64,000 nt of DNA from JBBQXH01 sp963710975 (GTDB taxonomy: Bacteria > Actinomycetota > Thermoleophilia > Gaiellales > Gaiellaceae). The stretch is from NCBI GenBank assembly GCA_963710975.1, contig CAVQCG010000004.1, positions 496,001-560,000 of the forward strand, written 5' to 3'. The translations under genes were made by a program, and so were the position numbers. Within the stretch, counting starts at the first letter, position 1; every line of letters starts with the position of its first letter. This document shows positions 1-8,197 of the stretch, in pieces. The notes under the pieces were generated by a model that was not told where the DNA came from, ran no database searches, and was given only the letters and a program-made list of their open reading frames with translations.

Positions 1-19
1 CACGGCTCTCGCCCTATCC

Positions 20-670
20 ATGAGCGCCGAGCTCGAGGAGACCGTCCAGATGCACGGGCGTACGATACGGCCCGTGACGGAATCGCACGACTACATCGGT
101 CTGACCGTCCGCGATCTCCTCGAGTCGATTGCCGCCGAGACGCCTGCTCCGGCCGGAGGGTCCGTGGCGGCCGTCGCCCTGGCGGCAGCAGCGGCACTCG
201 CCGCGATGGCCGCGCGTTTCTCCCGTGAGCACTGGGACGGCGCGGCAGGAGCCGTCGCCCAGGCGGAGCGGTTACGGGCGCGCGCCGAACCGCTGGCGCG
301 GGCCGACGCGGAGGCCTACGAGCGGGCTCTCGCCGCCCTCCGCCAGCCGCGCCACGGCGATCCGGATGCTCGAAACGCGGCGATCGGACGGGCGCTGGAA
401 GGCGCCGCGGCGGTTCCGCTCGAGATCGCCGAAATCGCGGGAGACGTCGCGGAGTTGGCGGCAACGGTCGCGGAGCACGGCAACCCGAACCTTCGCGGGG
501 ATGCCGCCGCCGCCGCAGAGCTTGCCGTGGCCGCTGCGAGGATCGGGGCGGGTCTCGTCGAGATCAACCTGGGTGCGACGAAGTCGGATGACCGGGTCGT
601 TCGTGGAGCCGCCCTCGTCGCGGCTGCGGTGGACGCAGCGGCGCGAGCTCGGGCTGCGGCGCTCTCCTGA
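20..670 (+). CDS. cyclodeaminase/cyclohydrolase family protein (FTCD_C)
   Basis: 216 aa, all-helical and very Ala-rich. It matches the C-terminal cyclodeaminase domain of formiminotransferase-cyclodeaminase, known in stand-alone form as FchA-type methenyl-THF cyclohydrolase. Recognisable parts are the N-terminal helix LTVRDLLESIAAETPAPAGG (about residues 28-47) followed by an Ala-rich helix, and a later block NPNLRGDAAAAAELAV near residue 157, the position of the family's hpNslSD segment. Such proteins act in folate one-carbon interconversion in the cytosol. The gene lies only 19 nt from the window edge, so an earlier start cannot be excluded; the conserved domain begins about 27 residues in, so a start at the second Met is also possible. 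It converges with the biotin carboxylase gene. Confidence 0.75.
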   Translation: MSAELEETVQMHGRTIRPVTESHDYIGLTVRDLLESIAAETPAPAGGSVAAVALAAAAALAAMAARFSREHWDGAAGAVAQAERLRARAEPLARADAEAYERALAALRQPRHGDPDARNAAIGRALEGAAAVPLEIAEIAGDVAELAATVAEHGNPNLRGDAAAAAELAVAAARIGAGLVEINLGATKSDDRVVRGAALVAAAVDAAARARAAALS

Positions 671-801
671 TCGCACCCTTCCGTTTCGACGGATAATGCG
701 TCCATACGATGCCCCGGGCGGCCCTCACCGACTCCGAACTCGTCGCCCGCTGTCGGAGCCCCGAAATCTTCCCACCGAAACGCATCGTCCGCAATCAGGT
801 G

Positions 802-2405
802 TTACTCGGCCACCTCCACGAGGAGATCACCCGCAGCCACGTGGTCGCCCGCCGCGACGGCGATCCGGGAGACACGGCGTCGTGTGGCGCCGAGATCGGC
901 GTCTCCATCTTCATGGCCTCGAGAAGCACCATCGGCTGGCGTGCCGCGACGCGATCTACCTCGGCGACGACAATCTGGATGACTCGTCCGGGCATGGGCG
1001 CGCGGATCTCCGTCGACTCTCGTCCGTCCACGGAGCGAGCGCCCGACGGCGCGAGTCGCGGCGGTGGTCGGCGCTGCGCCGCCTGGCCGTTCAGGCGCCA
1101 GCCGTCCGACCACGGCCGTGTGGGGTCCGTGGGTCGCGAGAGGGGCGGATACTCGTCGAGAAAGGACGTCGATACCGCTCCCGCGCGAACGACCGGATGG
1201 GCGACGATCCAGCGCTGCAGGGCGAGATTCGTCGTGACACCTCCAACGCGGGTCTCGGCGAGCGCACTCGCCATTTCGTCGAAGGCCTCGGTGCGCGTCT
1301 CGGCGTGAACGACGAGCTTTGCGATCAGCGGGTCGTAGGCGACAGGGATCTCGTCGCCTTCCTCGACCCCGGCGTCAACGCGGATCCAACCCGGTAGCTC
1401 GAGCCGTTCGATCCGGCCCGCCTGCGGAAGAAAGGTCGTCGGGTGCTCCGCGTACAGTCTCGCTTCGAGCGAGTGGCCGTCCTCCGTCGGTGCAGGACCG
1501 ATCGCTTCTCCGTTCGCAATCCGCAGTTGTTCGGCAACGAGGTCGATCCCGGTGACTGCCTCGGTGATCGGGTGCTCAACCTGGAGCCGCGCGTTCAGCT
1601 CAATGAACCAGAACTCGCTGCCTGACACGAGAAACTCCGCGGTACCCGCGCTCTGGTAGCCGGCCGCGCGCCCGATCGCGAGCGCGGCCTCGTCGAGCGC
1701 AGGGCCGATCGCTTCGATCCCAGGCGCGGGTGCCTCCTCGAACACCTTCTGATAGCGCCGCTGAATCGAGCAGTCGCGCGTGCCGAGGACGGTCAGGTTG
1801 CCGAGCCGGTCACCGAGGAGCTGCACCTCGACGTGTCGCGCGCGGTCGACCAGGCGTTCGGCAAAGACCGCGCCGTCGCCGAACGCTGCCCGAGCCTCGC
1901 GGTTGGCGGCCTCGACCTCGGCGTCGAGCAGCGCGGGATCGTGGACGATGCGCATGCCGCGCCCTCCACCGCCGGCCGCTGCTTTCAGGATCAGCGGAAA
2001 CCCGACGTCTTCTGGCGCGCCGAACGGAACCGTGGGCACTCCGGCCTCACGAGCGATGCGTTTCGCAGCCAGCTTGTCCCCGGCGAGGCGCATCGCGTGC
2101 GGCGGAGGGCCGACCCACTCGAGCGCGGCCGCCTCGACGGCCTCCGCGAACTCGGCCCGCTCGGCGAGGAAGCCGTAACCGGGGTGAACTGCGTCGGCGC
2201 CCGACTCGAGCGCGACACGAATGACATCTTCACCGTCCAGGTAGCCCGCGACTTCGTGAACGTGGCCCGCTCCCCGGGTGTGGTACGCACCGCGATCGTC
2301 CGTCGCCGCGATTGCGACGGTCTCGATCCCGAGGCGGTCGCACGTCCGGATGACGCGGGCCGCGATCTCGCCGCGAGCCGCTACGAGAAGTCGCCCGATC
2401 GCCAT
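802..2405 (-). CDS. biotin carboxylase + BCCP (acyl-CoA carboxylase alpha subunit), one frameshift
   Basis: About 534 aa. The biotin carboxylase core (residues 1-440) shows HPGYGFLAE near 74, the ATP-grasp glycine loop GGGGRGM near 145 and the RLQVEHPITE motif. A C-terminal biotinyl domain carries EAMKME, with the biotinylated Lys near 499. After SAPHDA the frame must change by one base near 875 to keep the biotinyl fold, giving the ending AAGDLLVEVAE and a stop at 802; without the change the tail is unrelated and ends at 795. It overlaps the upstream hydratase gene by 25 nt, and the methylcrotonyl-CoA carboxylase beta gene is nearby, so leucine catabolism (MCC alpha) is the likely role. It lacks the long BT linker of classical MCC alpha and so resembles the shorter actinobacterial acyl-CoA carboxylase alpha chains. 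Substrate is inferred from context. Confidence 0.85.
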
Positions 2406-3136
2406 GCGGGCGGGCGCTTCTCGAGAAACGCGCGCAGGCCCTCCTGCCCCTCGTAGCTCGCTCTGCGATCGGCGATCCGGCCGGCGGTCTCGTCTCCGAG
2501 GGGCGCGTCGAGGACGAGGCGCTTCGCTGCCCGGACAGCCTCGGGGCCGGCAGTGAAGAGCTCGTCGAGCACATGGGTGATCGCCGCATCGAGATCGGCA
2601 GCGACCTCGTGGACGAGTCCGATCCGCAGCGCCGTTCGGGCGTCGAAGCGCTCACCGGTGATGAAGTAGCGCCGAGCCTGCCCTGGCCCGATCCGTTCCA
2701 GCACGAACGGCGAGATCACCGCGGGAACGAGCCCGAGCTTCGTCTCGGAGAACGCGAAGACGACGTCCTCGGCTGCAACGACAATGTCCGAGACCGCGAC
2801 GAGGCCGACGGCGCCACCGAAGGCGTGGCCCTGCACGCGACAGACGACCGGCGCAGGGCACCCCTCGATCGACTGGAGCACGCGCCGCAGCCTGAGAGCG
2901 TCCGCCACGTTCTCCTCCGGGCTGAGCCCGGCCGAGGCGCGCATCCACTCGAGATCGGCGCCGGCACAGAAGCTCGGTCCGTCACCCGCGAGAAGCACGA
3001 CGCGAGCGTCGCCGACGTCGGCGAATGCGTCGCCGAGCTCTGCGATCAGCTCTGCACCGAATGCGTTTCGCTTCTCGGGCCGAGCGAGGCTGACACGAAG
3101 GATCCGGCCGTCCCGCTCGACTCGCAGCGCGCTCAC
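2381..3136 (-). CDS. enoyl-CoA hydratase/isomerase family, probable methylglutaconyl-CoA hydratase
   Basis: 251 aa crotonase-fold protein. Oxyanion-hole segments FCAGADLEWM (about 57-66) and HAFGGAVGLV (about 104) are present, and ETKLGLVPAVISPFV is the signature seen in methylglutaconyl-CoA hydratases (AUH/LiuC type). It would hydrate 3-methylglutaconyl-CoA to HMG-CoA, the step after methylcrotonyl-CoA carboxylase. The GTG start at 3136 has no Shine-Dalgarno site; a TAAGCT box ends 7 nt upstream, which suggests a leaderless transcript. The 3' end overlaps the biotin carboxylase start, so the two are translationally coupled. No HMG-CoA lyase gene is visible in the window. Confidence 0.85.
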   Translation of the reverse strand: MSALRVERDGRILRVSLARPEKRNAFGAELIAELGDAFADVGDARVVLLAGDGPSFCAGADLEWMRASAGLSPEENVADALRLRRVLQSIEGCPAPVVCRVQGHAFGGAVGLVAVSDIVVAAEDVVFAFSETKLGLVPAVISPFVLERIGPGQARRYFITGERFDARTALRIGLVHEVAADLDAAITHVLDELFTAGPEAVRAAKRLVLDAPLGDETAGRIADRRASYEGQEGLRAFLEKRPPAWRSGDFS

Positions 3137-3143
3137 CTGTGTC

Positions 3144-3153
3144 AGCTTAGAGT
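3144..3153. promoter_or_regulatory. overlapping divergent -10 boxes (leaderless starts)
   Basis: The 26-bp gap between the divergent hydratase and oxidoreductase genes contains TAAGCT on the minus strand (3144-3149), 7 nt before GTG at 3136. It also contains TAGAGT on the plus strand (3148-3153), 9 nt before ATG at 3163. No ribosome-binding site fits either gene. The boxes overlap, so the promoters may compete. The -35 regions are weak. Confidence 0.45.
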
Positions 3154-3162
3154 CTCTCGGCC

Positions 3163-4227
3163 ATGACTCGGATCGTCATTGCCGGTGCGGGCGCGGTCGG
3201 TGCGAGCATCGCCTATCACCTCGGCCTGCGAGGAGCCAGAGACGTCATGCTCGTCGACCGCGGCCGGATCGCAGGTGGACAGACCGCGAAGGCATTCGGC
3301 GGTGTCCGCCAGCAGTTCTCGACTGCTGCCGAGGTCATGCTCGCGAAGGAGAGCCTCGCATTCTTCGAGGAGTTGGGCGCATCCTTCTTCCACCAGGTCG
3401 GCTACCTGTTCCTGGCGACGAGCGACGATGGGCTCGCCGAGCTGACCGAACGGCGCCAGTTGCAGGAGCAGCTCGGCGTTGCCGTCGAGGAGGTCGGGCC
3501 GGCCCGCATTCGCGAGCTCGCACCAGGCCTCGCGGTCGACGACGTACAGGGCGGTGTCCTCGGCCCGCTGGACGGGCTTGCCGACCCCGTCGCGGTCACC
3601 CGCGAGGTCGTTGCCCGAGCGGCGTCGCTGGGCGTCGAGGTGCGGGAGGAGACGGATGTTCGGGACGTCGAGGCCGAGATCCGGGTGATCGCGTGCGGGC
3701 CTGACTCCCCGGATCTGGCCGAACGGCTCGGCATCGAGCTCCCAATTCGCCCGCTCGTACGCCAGCTGATCGAGACACAGCCTTTGGAGGGTCTGCCGGA
3801 ACGCCTCCCGCTCGTGATCGAGAGCGAGACGGGTTTCCACTTCCGCCGGCGCGGGAAATCGCTGGTGATCGCGATGGTCGACGATCCTCCGCGCTGGGGG
3901 ACGGAGCCTGAGGTGGACACCACGGTCGTGGGTGATCGCCTCGAGCGCCTCGGGCGCAGATTTCCTCCCGCGGAGAGTGCTCGCGCCGCCAACGCGTGGG
4001 CCGGGCTGTACGACATGACGCCCGATGCGCATCCGATCATCGACCGGCTCGGCGACGATCTGTATTGCGCGTGCGGCTTCTCCGGCCACGGGTTCATGCA
4101 GTCGCCGGCCGTCGGTCGGGCGGTGGCCGAGCTGATCCTCGACGGTGTCGCGTCGGTCGACCTGCGGCCGTACCGGCTCGGCCGCTTCGCCGGCGGCGAG
4201 GTCGTGCCGGAGCACATCGTTCTGTGA
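3163..4227 (+). CDS. FAD-dependent amine oxidoreductase (DAO / sarcosine oxidase beta family)
   Basis: 354 aa. The N-terminal Rossmann motif GAGAVGASIAYHLGLRG binds the FAD ADP moiety, followed by DRGRIAGGQT and FGGVRQQFS typical of glycine/D-amino acid/sarcosine oxidases. The C-terminal part has DMTPDAHPIID and CGFSGHGFMQSPAVG, the family's FAD-closing segment. It oxidises a secondary or D-amine substrate that cannot be named from sequence. The start is set by the first in-frame ATG, directly before the FAD motif, with a likely leaderless transcript. It is divergent from the leucine-degradation genes and its stop is followed at once by a GC-rich repeat. Confidence 0.85.
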   Translation: MTRIVIAGAGAVGASIAYHLGLRGARDVMLVDRGRIAGGQTAKAFGGVRQQFSTAAEVMLAKESLAFFEELGASFFHQVGYLFLATSDDGLAELTERRQLQEQLGVAVEEVGPARIRELAPGLAVDDVQGGVLGPLDGLADPVAVTREVVARAASLGVEVREETDVRDVEAEIRVIACGPDSPDLAERLGIELPIRPLVRQLIETQPLEGLPERLPLVIESETGFHFRRRGKSLVIAMVDDPPRWGTEPEVDTTVVGDRLERLGRRFPPAESARAANAWAGLYDMTPDAHPIIDRLGDDLYCACGFSGHGFMQSPAVGRAVAELILDGVASVDLRPYRLGRFAGGEVVPEHIVL

Positions 4228-4419
4228 CGGACGCGGCGCTTTGCGCCTTGGGATACGCCGGCTTTCGCCGGCTGGACTTCGCGTCCTCGGCGGTTTCGAG
4301 CCCTGCGGCCGCCTTCGCGGGCCTTGCCGCGTCCGTGCGCGGCGCTTCGCGCCTGGGCGGTTTCGCCGCTTCCTGGCGGCCTTCGGCCGCGTCCGCTGCG
4401 CGGCGCTTCGCGCCTTGCC
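4228..4419. repeat. GC-rich micro-hairpin repeat between convergent genes
   Basis: The whole 192-bp gap between two converging genes is filled with short perfect inverted repeats that have TTC loops (GAA on the other strand), such as GCCGGC-TTTC-GCCGGC and GGCGC-TTC-GCGCC, plus GGCGGCCTTCGGCCGCGTCC. It ends with GCGCCTTGCC directly against the stop codon of the minus-strand gene (TAA at 4420-4422). The same modules fill 6781-7249. The position suggests a terminator or mobile palindromic element role; no protein is supported in any frame. Confidence 0.75.
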
Positions 4420-5982
4420 TTACATCCGGAAGATGCCGAACGACGTCTCGGGGATGGGCGCATTGAGGCTTGCCGAGAGGCCGAGAGCCAGCACGCGGCG
4501 GGTGTCGAGCGGATCGATGATCCCGTCGTCCCAGAGCCGGGCTGTCGAGTAGTACGGGCTGCCTTCTCTCTCGTACGTCGCACGGATCGGCTCTGGATCC
4601 GTGTCGCCGACCATCGACAGGACGGCCGCCGCCTGCTCGCCGCCCATCACCGAGATCCGAGCGTTCGGCCACATCCAGAGCTGGCGCGGTGAGAACGCCC
4701 GGCCGCACATGCCGTAGTTCCCCGCGCCGAACGAGCCTCCGATGATCACGGTGAACTTGGGTACCTGGGCGCACGACACGGCGGTCACGAGCTTCGCACC
4801 GTCCTTGGCGATGCCACCGGCCTCGTACTCCTTTCCGACCATGAAGCCGGTGATGTTCTGGAGGAAGAGGAGCGGAATCCGCCGCTTGCACGCGAGCTCA
4901 ACGAAGTGAGTCCCCTTGAGCGCAGACTCGGAGAAGAGGATGCCGTTGTTCGCAAGGATCGCGATCGGGTACCCCTCCAGGCGGGCGAAGCCGCAGACGA
5001 GCGTCTCGCCGTAGAGAGGCTTGAACTCGTGAAAGCGGCTGCGGTCGACAAGGCGCGCGACGACCTCGCGGACGTCGTACCCGACGCGGTGGTCGGTCGG
5101 AACGATCCCGTAGACGTCGAGCGGGTCGTAGAGCGGATCGTCGGGCTTCTCGACGTTCCAGGGCGCACTGGGAGTCCGGCTGCCGAGGTTGGCGACGATC
5201 TCCCGGACGATCGCGAGGGCATGCTCGTCGTCGATCGCCTCGTGGTCGGCGACTCCCGACCGACGGGTGTGCACCTCGGCCCCGCCCAGCTCCTCGGCTG
5301 TGACCTCCTCGCCCGTCGCCGCCTTCACGAGCGGCGGGCCACCGAGGAAGATCGTCGCGGTTCCCCGCACGATCACGGCTTCGTCGCTCATCGCCGGTAC
5401 GTAGGCGCCGCCGGCCGTGCAGGAGCCCATCACCGCCGCGATCTGCGGGATCCCCGTCGCGGACATCGTCGCCTGGTTGAAGAAGATCCGTCCGAAGTGA
5501 TCCCGGTCGGGGAACACTTCAGCCTGCATGGGGAGGTATGCGCCGCCGGAGTCGACGAGGTAGATACAGGGAAGCCGGTTCTGCAGCGCCACCTCCTGTG
5601 CCCGCAGATGTTTCTTCACGGTCAGCGGGAAGTACGTCCCGCCCTTCACGGTGGCGTCGTTCGCGACGATCACGCACTGCCGACCCTCGACGACGCCGAC
5701 GCCTGTGACGATCCCTGCGGCAGGGGCCTCGCCCCCGTAGCAGTCCCAGGCCGCAAGCGCCGAGAGCTCGAGGAACGCGCTACCGGGATCGACGAGCCGG
5801 TCGATGCGCTCTCGCGCGAGGAGCTTTCCCCGGGCACGGTGCCTCTCGACGGCCTCGGCTGGACCACCGGCCGAGACGGCAGCGGTTCGTTCGCGGAGCT
5901 CGCCGACGAGCCCCTGCATCGCGGCGTGCCGCTCGCCGAAGGCGGGGCTCCTTCGATCGACGTATGTGTCGAGGATCGTCAT
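4420..5982 (-). CDS. methylcrotonyl-CoA carboxylase beta subunit (carboxyltransferase)
   Basis: 520 aa, the usual size for a single-chain acyl-CoA carboxylase carboxyltransferase with tandem crotonase-like halves. GGAYLPMQAEVFPDRDHFG and LGGPPLVKAATGEEV are characteristic of MCC beta rather than propionyl-CoA carboxylase. Near the C-terminus QNITGFMVGKEYEAGGIAKD and GGSFGAGNYGMCGRAF line the active site. It carboxylates 3-methylcrotonyl-CoA using biotin carried by the alpha subunit, in leucine degradation. The start is ATG at 5982, with AAGGA about 10 nt upstream. It is separated from the alpha and hydratase genes by the oppositely oriented oxidoreductase. The stop codon abuts the GC-rich repeat. 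Confidence 0.92.
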   Translation of the reverse strand: MTILDTYVDRRSPAFGERHAAMQGLVGELRERTAAVSAGGPAEAVERHRARGKLLARERIDRLVDPGSAFLELSALAAWDCYGGEAPAAGIVTGVGVVEGRQCVIVANDATVKGGTYFPLTVKKHLRAQEVALQNRLPCIYLVDSGGAYLPMQAEVFPDRDHFGRIFFNQATMSATGIPQIAAVMGSCTAGGAYVPAMSDEAVIVRGTATIFLGGPPLVKAATGEEVTAEELGGAEVHTRRSGVADHEAIDDEHALAIVREIVANLGSRTPSAPWNVEKPDDPLYDPLDVYGIVPTDHRVGYDVREVVARLVDRSRFHEFKPLYGETLVCGFARLEGYPIAILANNGILFSESALKGTHFVELACKRRIPLLFLQNITGFMVGKEYEAGGIAKDGAKLVTAVSCAQVPKFTVIIGGSFGAGNYGMCGRAFSPRQLWMWPNARISVMGGEQAAAVLSMVGDTDPEPIRATYEREGSPYYSTARLWDDGIIDPLDTRRVLALGLSASLNAPIPETSFGIFRM

Positions 5983-6094
5983 GGCGCTTGAATCCTTACA
6001 AAGCCAAACCGGGCGCTGACCGAATCCGCACAGGCTGCCCTTGTCGCGTTGGTTCGATGCTCCTCGTCCAAGAGAACCAGACGAAGGAGGAACC

Positions 6095-6613
6095 ATGAGA
6101 CGGAGAGTGCTGATCGCCGCGGTCATCGCGGTCGCTTCACTCGCGGTCGCCTCGGTGGCGACGGCTGCCTTGATCGTCGGCACGCCGGGCCCGGATATCC
6201 TCGCCGGCACGTCTGCCCGGGATCAGATCTACGGGAAGGCTGGCGACGACGCGATCGACGGCCGCGACGGCGGAGACCTGATCCGCGGCGACGGAGGGAA
6301 TGACTTCGTCCTCGCCGGGGATGGCGCCGACAACGTTGCGGGCGGATGGGGCGACGACCGGCTTCGCGGGAATGCCGGGGCCGACACCCTGTTCGGGGAC
6401 GGCGGCTCTGATCGGATGGGTGGCGGCCTCGGGCGGGATACCCTCTACGGCGGCCCCGGGGACGACATCCTGCATGCGCGCGCAGACGACGGCGCTTCCG
6501 ACTACCTGAACTGCGGACAGGGAACCGACGTCGCGTACGTGCGCGCGATCGACATCGCGGTTGGTTGCGAGGTCGTGAACATCGTCACGATTGGCGACGA
6601 CGAGTCGGTCTGA
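6095..6613 (+). CDS. small secreted RTX (hemolysin-type calcium-binding) repeat protein
   Basis: 172 aa. The start is ATG at 6095, fixed by an excellent ribosome-binding site (AAGGAGGA, 6086-6093). Residues 1-27 form a signal peptide (MRRRVLIAAVIAVASLAVAS then VATAALIVG). The rest is a run of GGxGxDxhx-like nonapeptides (GNDFVLAG, GDDRLRG, GADTLFGDG, GRDTLYGGPGDD), which fold as a calcium-binding beta roll. One Cys pair, in YLNCGQG and VGCEVV, sits at the end. There is no catalytic domain and no secretion ATPase nearby, so a structural or adhesion role outside the cell is more likely than a toxin. A much longer RTX protein is encoded at 38354-39897. Confidence 0.85.
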   Translation: MRRRVLIAAVIAVASLAVASVATAALIVGTPGPDILAGTSARDQIYGKAGDDAIDGRDGGDLIRGDGGNDFVLAGDGADNVAGGWGDDRLRGNAGADTLFGDGGSDRMGGGLGRDTLYGGPGDDILHARADDGASDYLNCGQGTDVAYVRAIDIAVGCEVVNIVTIGDDESV

Positions 6614-6750
6614 CGGGCGTGTACCTCACGCGTTCCTAACAGACAGCGCGTAGCCTGGGGTCATCCTCCCGTCGGGCCTCCGGCAAGAGATTGCCATCGA
6701 GGGCGTAGGTCAACGCCTCGAGATGAGGCTTCGAGGGGAGGGGAGAGAGC

Positions 6751-6779
6751 GTGGGGGCCGGTGTGGTGCCGGCCCCCAC
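6751..6779. terminator. strong GC hairpin downstream of the small RTX gene
   Basis: GTGGGGGCCGG and CCGGCCCCCAC form a perfect 11-bp stem around a 7-nt loop. No T tract follows on either strand, so intrinsic termination is only a suggestion; it may mark the 5' border of the repeat array. The 137 bases before it (6614-6750) hold no recognisable feature. Confidence 0.5.
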
Positions 6780-6780
6780 G

Positions 6781-7249
6781 CGGCAAGCCGCGGAGCGGCG
6801 CGCAGCGGCCGAACAGGCCGCGTAGTTCAGCCGGCGGAGCCGGCGTATCCCTCGCGGAGCGAGCCGCGGAGCGGCGCGCAGCGGCCGAACAGGCCGCGTA
6901 GTTCGAGCCGGCGGAGCCGGCGTATCCGCTCCGCGGCACGCTCTTCGGCGTGCCTTGCGGCGTATCGCCGCCTGCCGGCGGCGATAGGTTTTCGCGGCCT
7001 GGCGCCTGCGGCTGGTGGCGGCGATGGCCTTCGCGGCCTGGCGCCTGCGGCGCGGCCGCTGTGCGTCGCTTCGCTCCTTGGTATCGCCGCCTGGCGGCGG
7101 CGATGGGCCTTCGCGGCCTGGCGGCCTTCGGCCGCGTCCGCTGCGCGGCACGCCTTTCGGCGGGCCTTGCGGGATACGCCGGCTTCGCCGGCTGGACTTC
7201 GCGGCCTGGCGCCTTCGGCGCGGCCGCTGCGCGTCGCTTCGCTCCTTGC
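6781..7249. repeat. array of GC-rich micro-hairpin modules
   Basis: This is most of the only gap longer than 300 bases (6614-7249). It is a mosaic of short perfect stems with three-base TTC/GAA-type loops, repeated with variations: GCCGGC-TTC-GCCGGC, GCGCC-TTC-GGCGC, GGCC-TTC-GGCC and ATCGCCGCC-tgcc-GGCGGCGAT. Modules such as GATACGCCGGCTTCGCCGGC and GGCGGCCTTCGGCCGCGTCC recur in the 4228-4419 element. The array ends with GCTTCGCTCCTTGCC directly against the nadA stop codon (TAG, 7250-7252), the same arrangement as at 4420. Open frames across it are Arg/Ala-rich artefacts of the repeat. Confidence 0.8.
6786..6927 (+). repeat. 65-bp direct repeat, two copies
   Basis: Within the hairpin array a unit of about 65 bases, beginning AGCCGCGGAGCGGCGCGCAG and ending GGAGCCGGCGTATCC, occurs at 6786-6850 and again at 6862-6927 (one extra G in the second copy). 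The 76-nt offset indicates a recent local duplication. Confidence 0.75.
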
Positions 7250-8197
7250 CTATCCGATCTCGACCATGCGCTCGAGGGCGAGGCGCGCGCGGGCCGCGAT
7301 CTCCGGGTCGACTCTGACCTCGTGCTTCATGTCGCGGAGGGAGTCGCGGAGCTTCTCGAGCGTGATCATCTTCATGTACTTGCAGATCGCCCGCTCCGAG
7401 ACGGCCTCGAAGCGCTTCTCGGGCGCTTCCTTCGCAAGCCGGTGCAGGATGCCCGTCTCCGTCGCGACGAGGAATCGCTCCTTCGGGGACTGCCTCGCGA
7501 ACTTGATCATGCCCTCCGTCGAGAGGATGTGCGTGTTGTCGTTCCCGAACGCCATGCACTGGCTCGCGCAGCCACATTCGGGGTGGACGAGGAAGTCCGC
7601 ATCGGGCGCCTCCGCCTGCCAGCGCTCGATGTCGGCTGGGCGAATGCCCGCGTGCACGTGGCACTCACCCATCCAGATGGTGAGCTTGCGACCCGTGACC
7701 CGCTCGACCCAGAGGCCGAGATAGAGGTCGGGGAGGAACAGGATCTCCCGACCCTCAGGGATCGCCTGGACGACCGAGACGGCGTTGCCGGAGGTGCAGC
7801 AGTAGTCGGTCTCCGCCTTGACGTCCGCCGTCGTGTTCACGTACGAGACGACGACGGCATCGGGATGCTCCGCTTTCCAGGCTCGCAGCTGGTCTCCCGT
7901 GATCGACGCGGCGAGCGAGCATCCGGCGTCCAGGTCCGGGATCAGGACGGTCTTGTCCGGGGAAAGGATCGACGCGGTCTCCGCCATGAAATGGACGCCG
8001 CAGAAGGCGATCACCGGCGCGTCGGTCGCCGCGCCTTCGCGCGCGAGTCCGAGGGAGTCGCCGACGTAGTCCGCGATGTCCTGCACCTCGGGTACCTGGT
8101 AGTTGTGCGCCAGGATGACTGCCTCACGCATCCGGGCGAGCTCGCGAACCTCATCGTGGAGCTCCGTGATCGACTGGGCGGGCGCAATGGTGCTCAC
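7250..8197 (-). CDS. nadA: quinolinate synthase NadA
   Basis: 315 aa. It condenses iminoaspartate with dihydroxyacetone phosphate to quinolinate using a [4Fe-4S] cluster. Family blocks visible are ILAHNYQVPEVQDIADYVGD at the N-terminus, FCGVHFMAETASILSPDK with the first cluster Cys, DAGCSLA, and HPECGCASQ near the C-terminal cluster ligand. The GTG start at 8197 overlaps the nadC stop as GTGA, so nadA is the third gene of a coupled nadB-nadC-nadA operon. An upstream ATG in the same frame would extend into nadC and is not supported. Regulation by the divergent NrtR is likely. Confidence 0.95.
   Translation of the reverse strand: MSTIAPAQSITELHDEVRELARMREAVILAHNYQVPEVQDIADYVGDSLGLAREGAATDAPVIAFCGVHFMAETASILSPDKTVLIPDLDAGCSLAASITGDQLRAWKAEHPDAVVVSYVNTTADVKAETDYCCTSGNAVSVVQAIPEGREILFLPDLYLGLWVERVTGRKLTIWMGECHVHAGIRPADIERWQAEAPDADFLVHPECGCASQCMAFGNDNTHILSTEGMIKFARQSPKERFLVATETGILHRLAKEAPEKRFEAVSERAICKYMKMITLEKLRDSLRDMKHEVRVDPEIAARARLALERMVEIG

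Noticed and set aside
671..801. Small gene in the gap between the cyclodeaminase and biotin carboxylase genes
   Set aside because: Short frames exist on both strands, but none has a ribosome site, -10 box or protein-like composition distinct from shadow frames.
6095..6613. RTX toxin
   Set aside because: Only a signal peptide and calcium-binding nonapeptides are present; there is no catalytic domain, acyltransferase or type I secretion gene nearby.
6723..7724. Arg/Ala-rich open frames across the repeat array on both strands
   Set aside because: They are translations of the hairpin modules; composition is repetitive, there is no start signal, and they run into nadA antisense.
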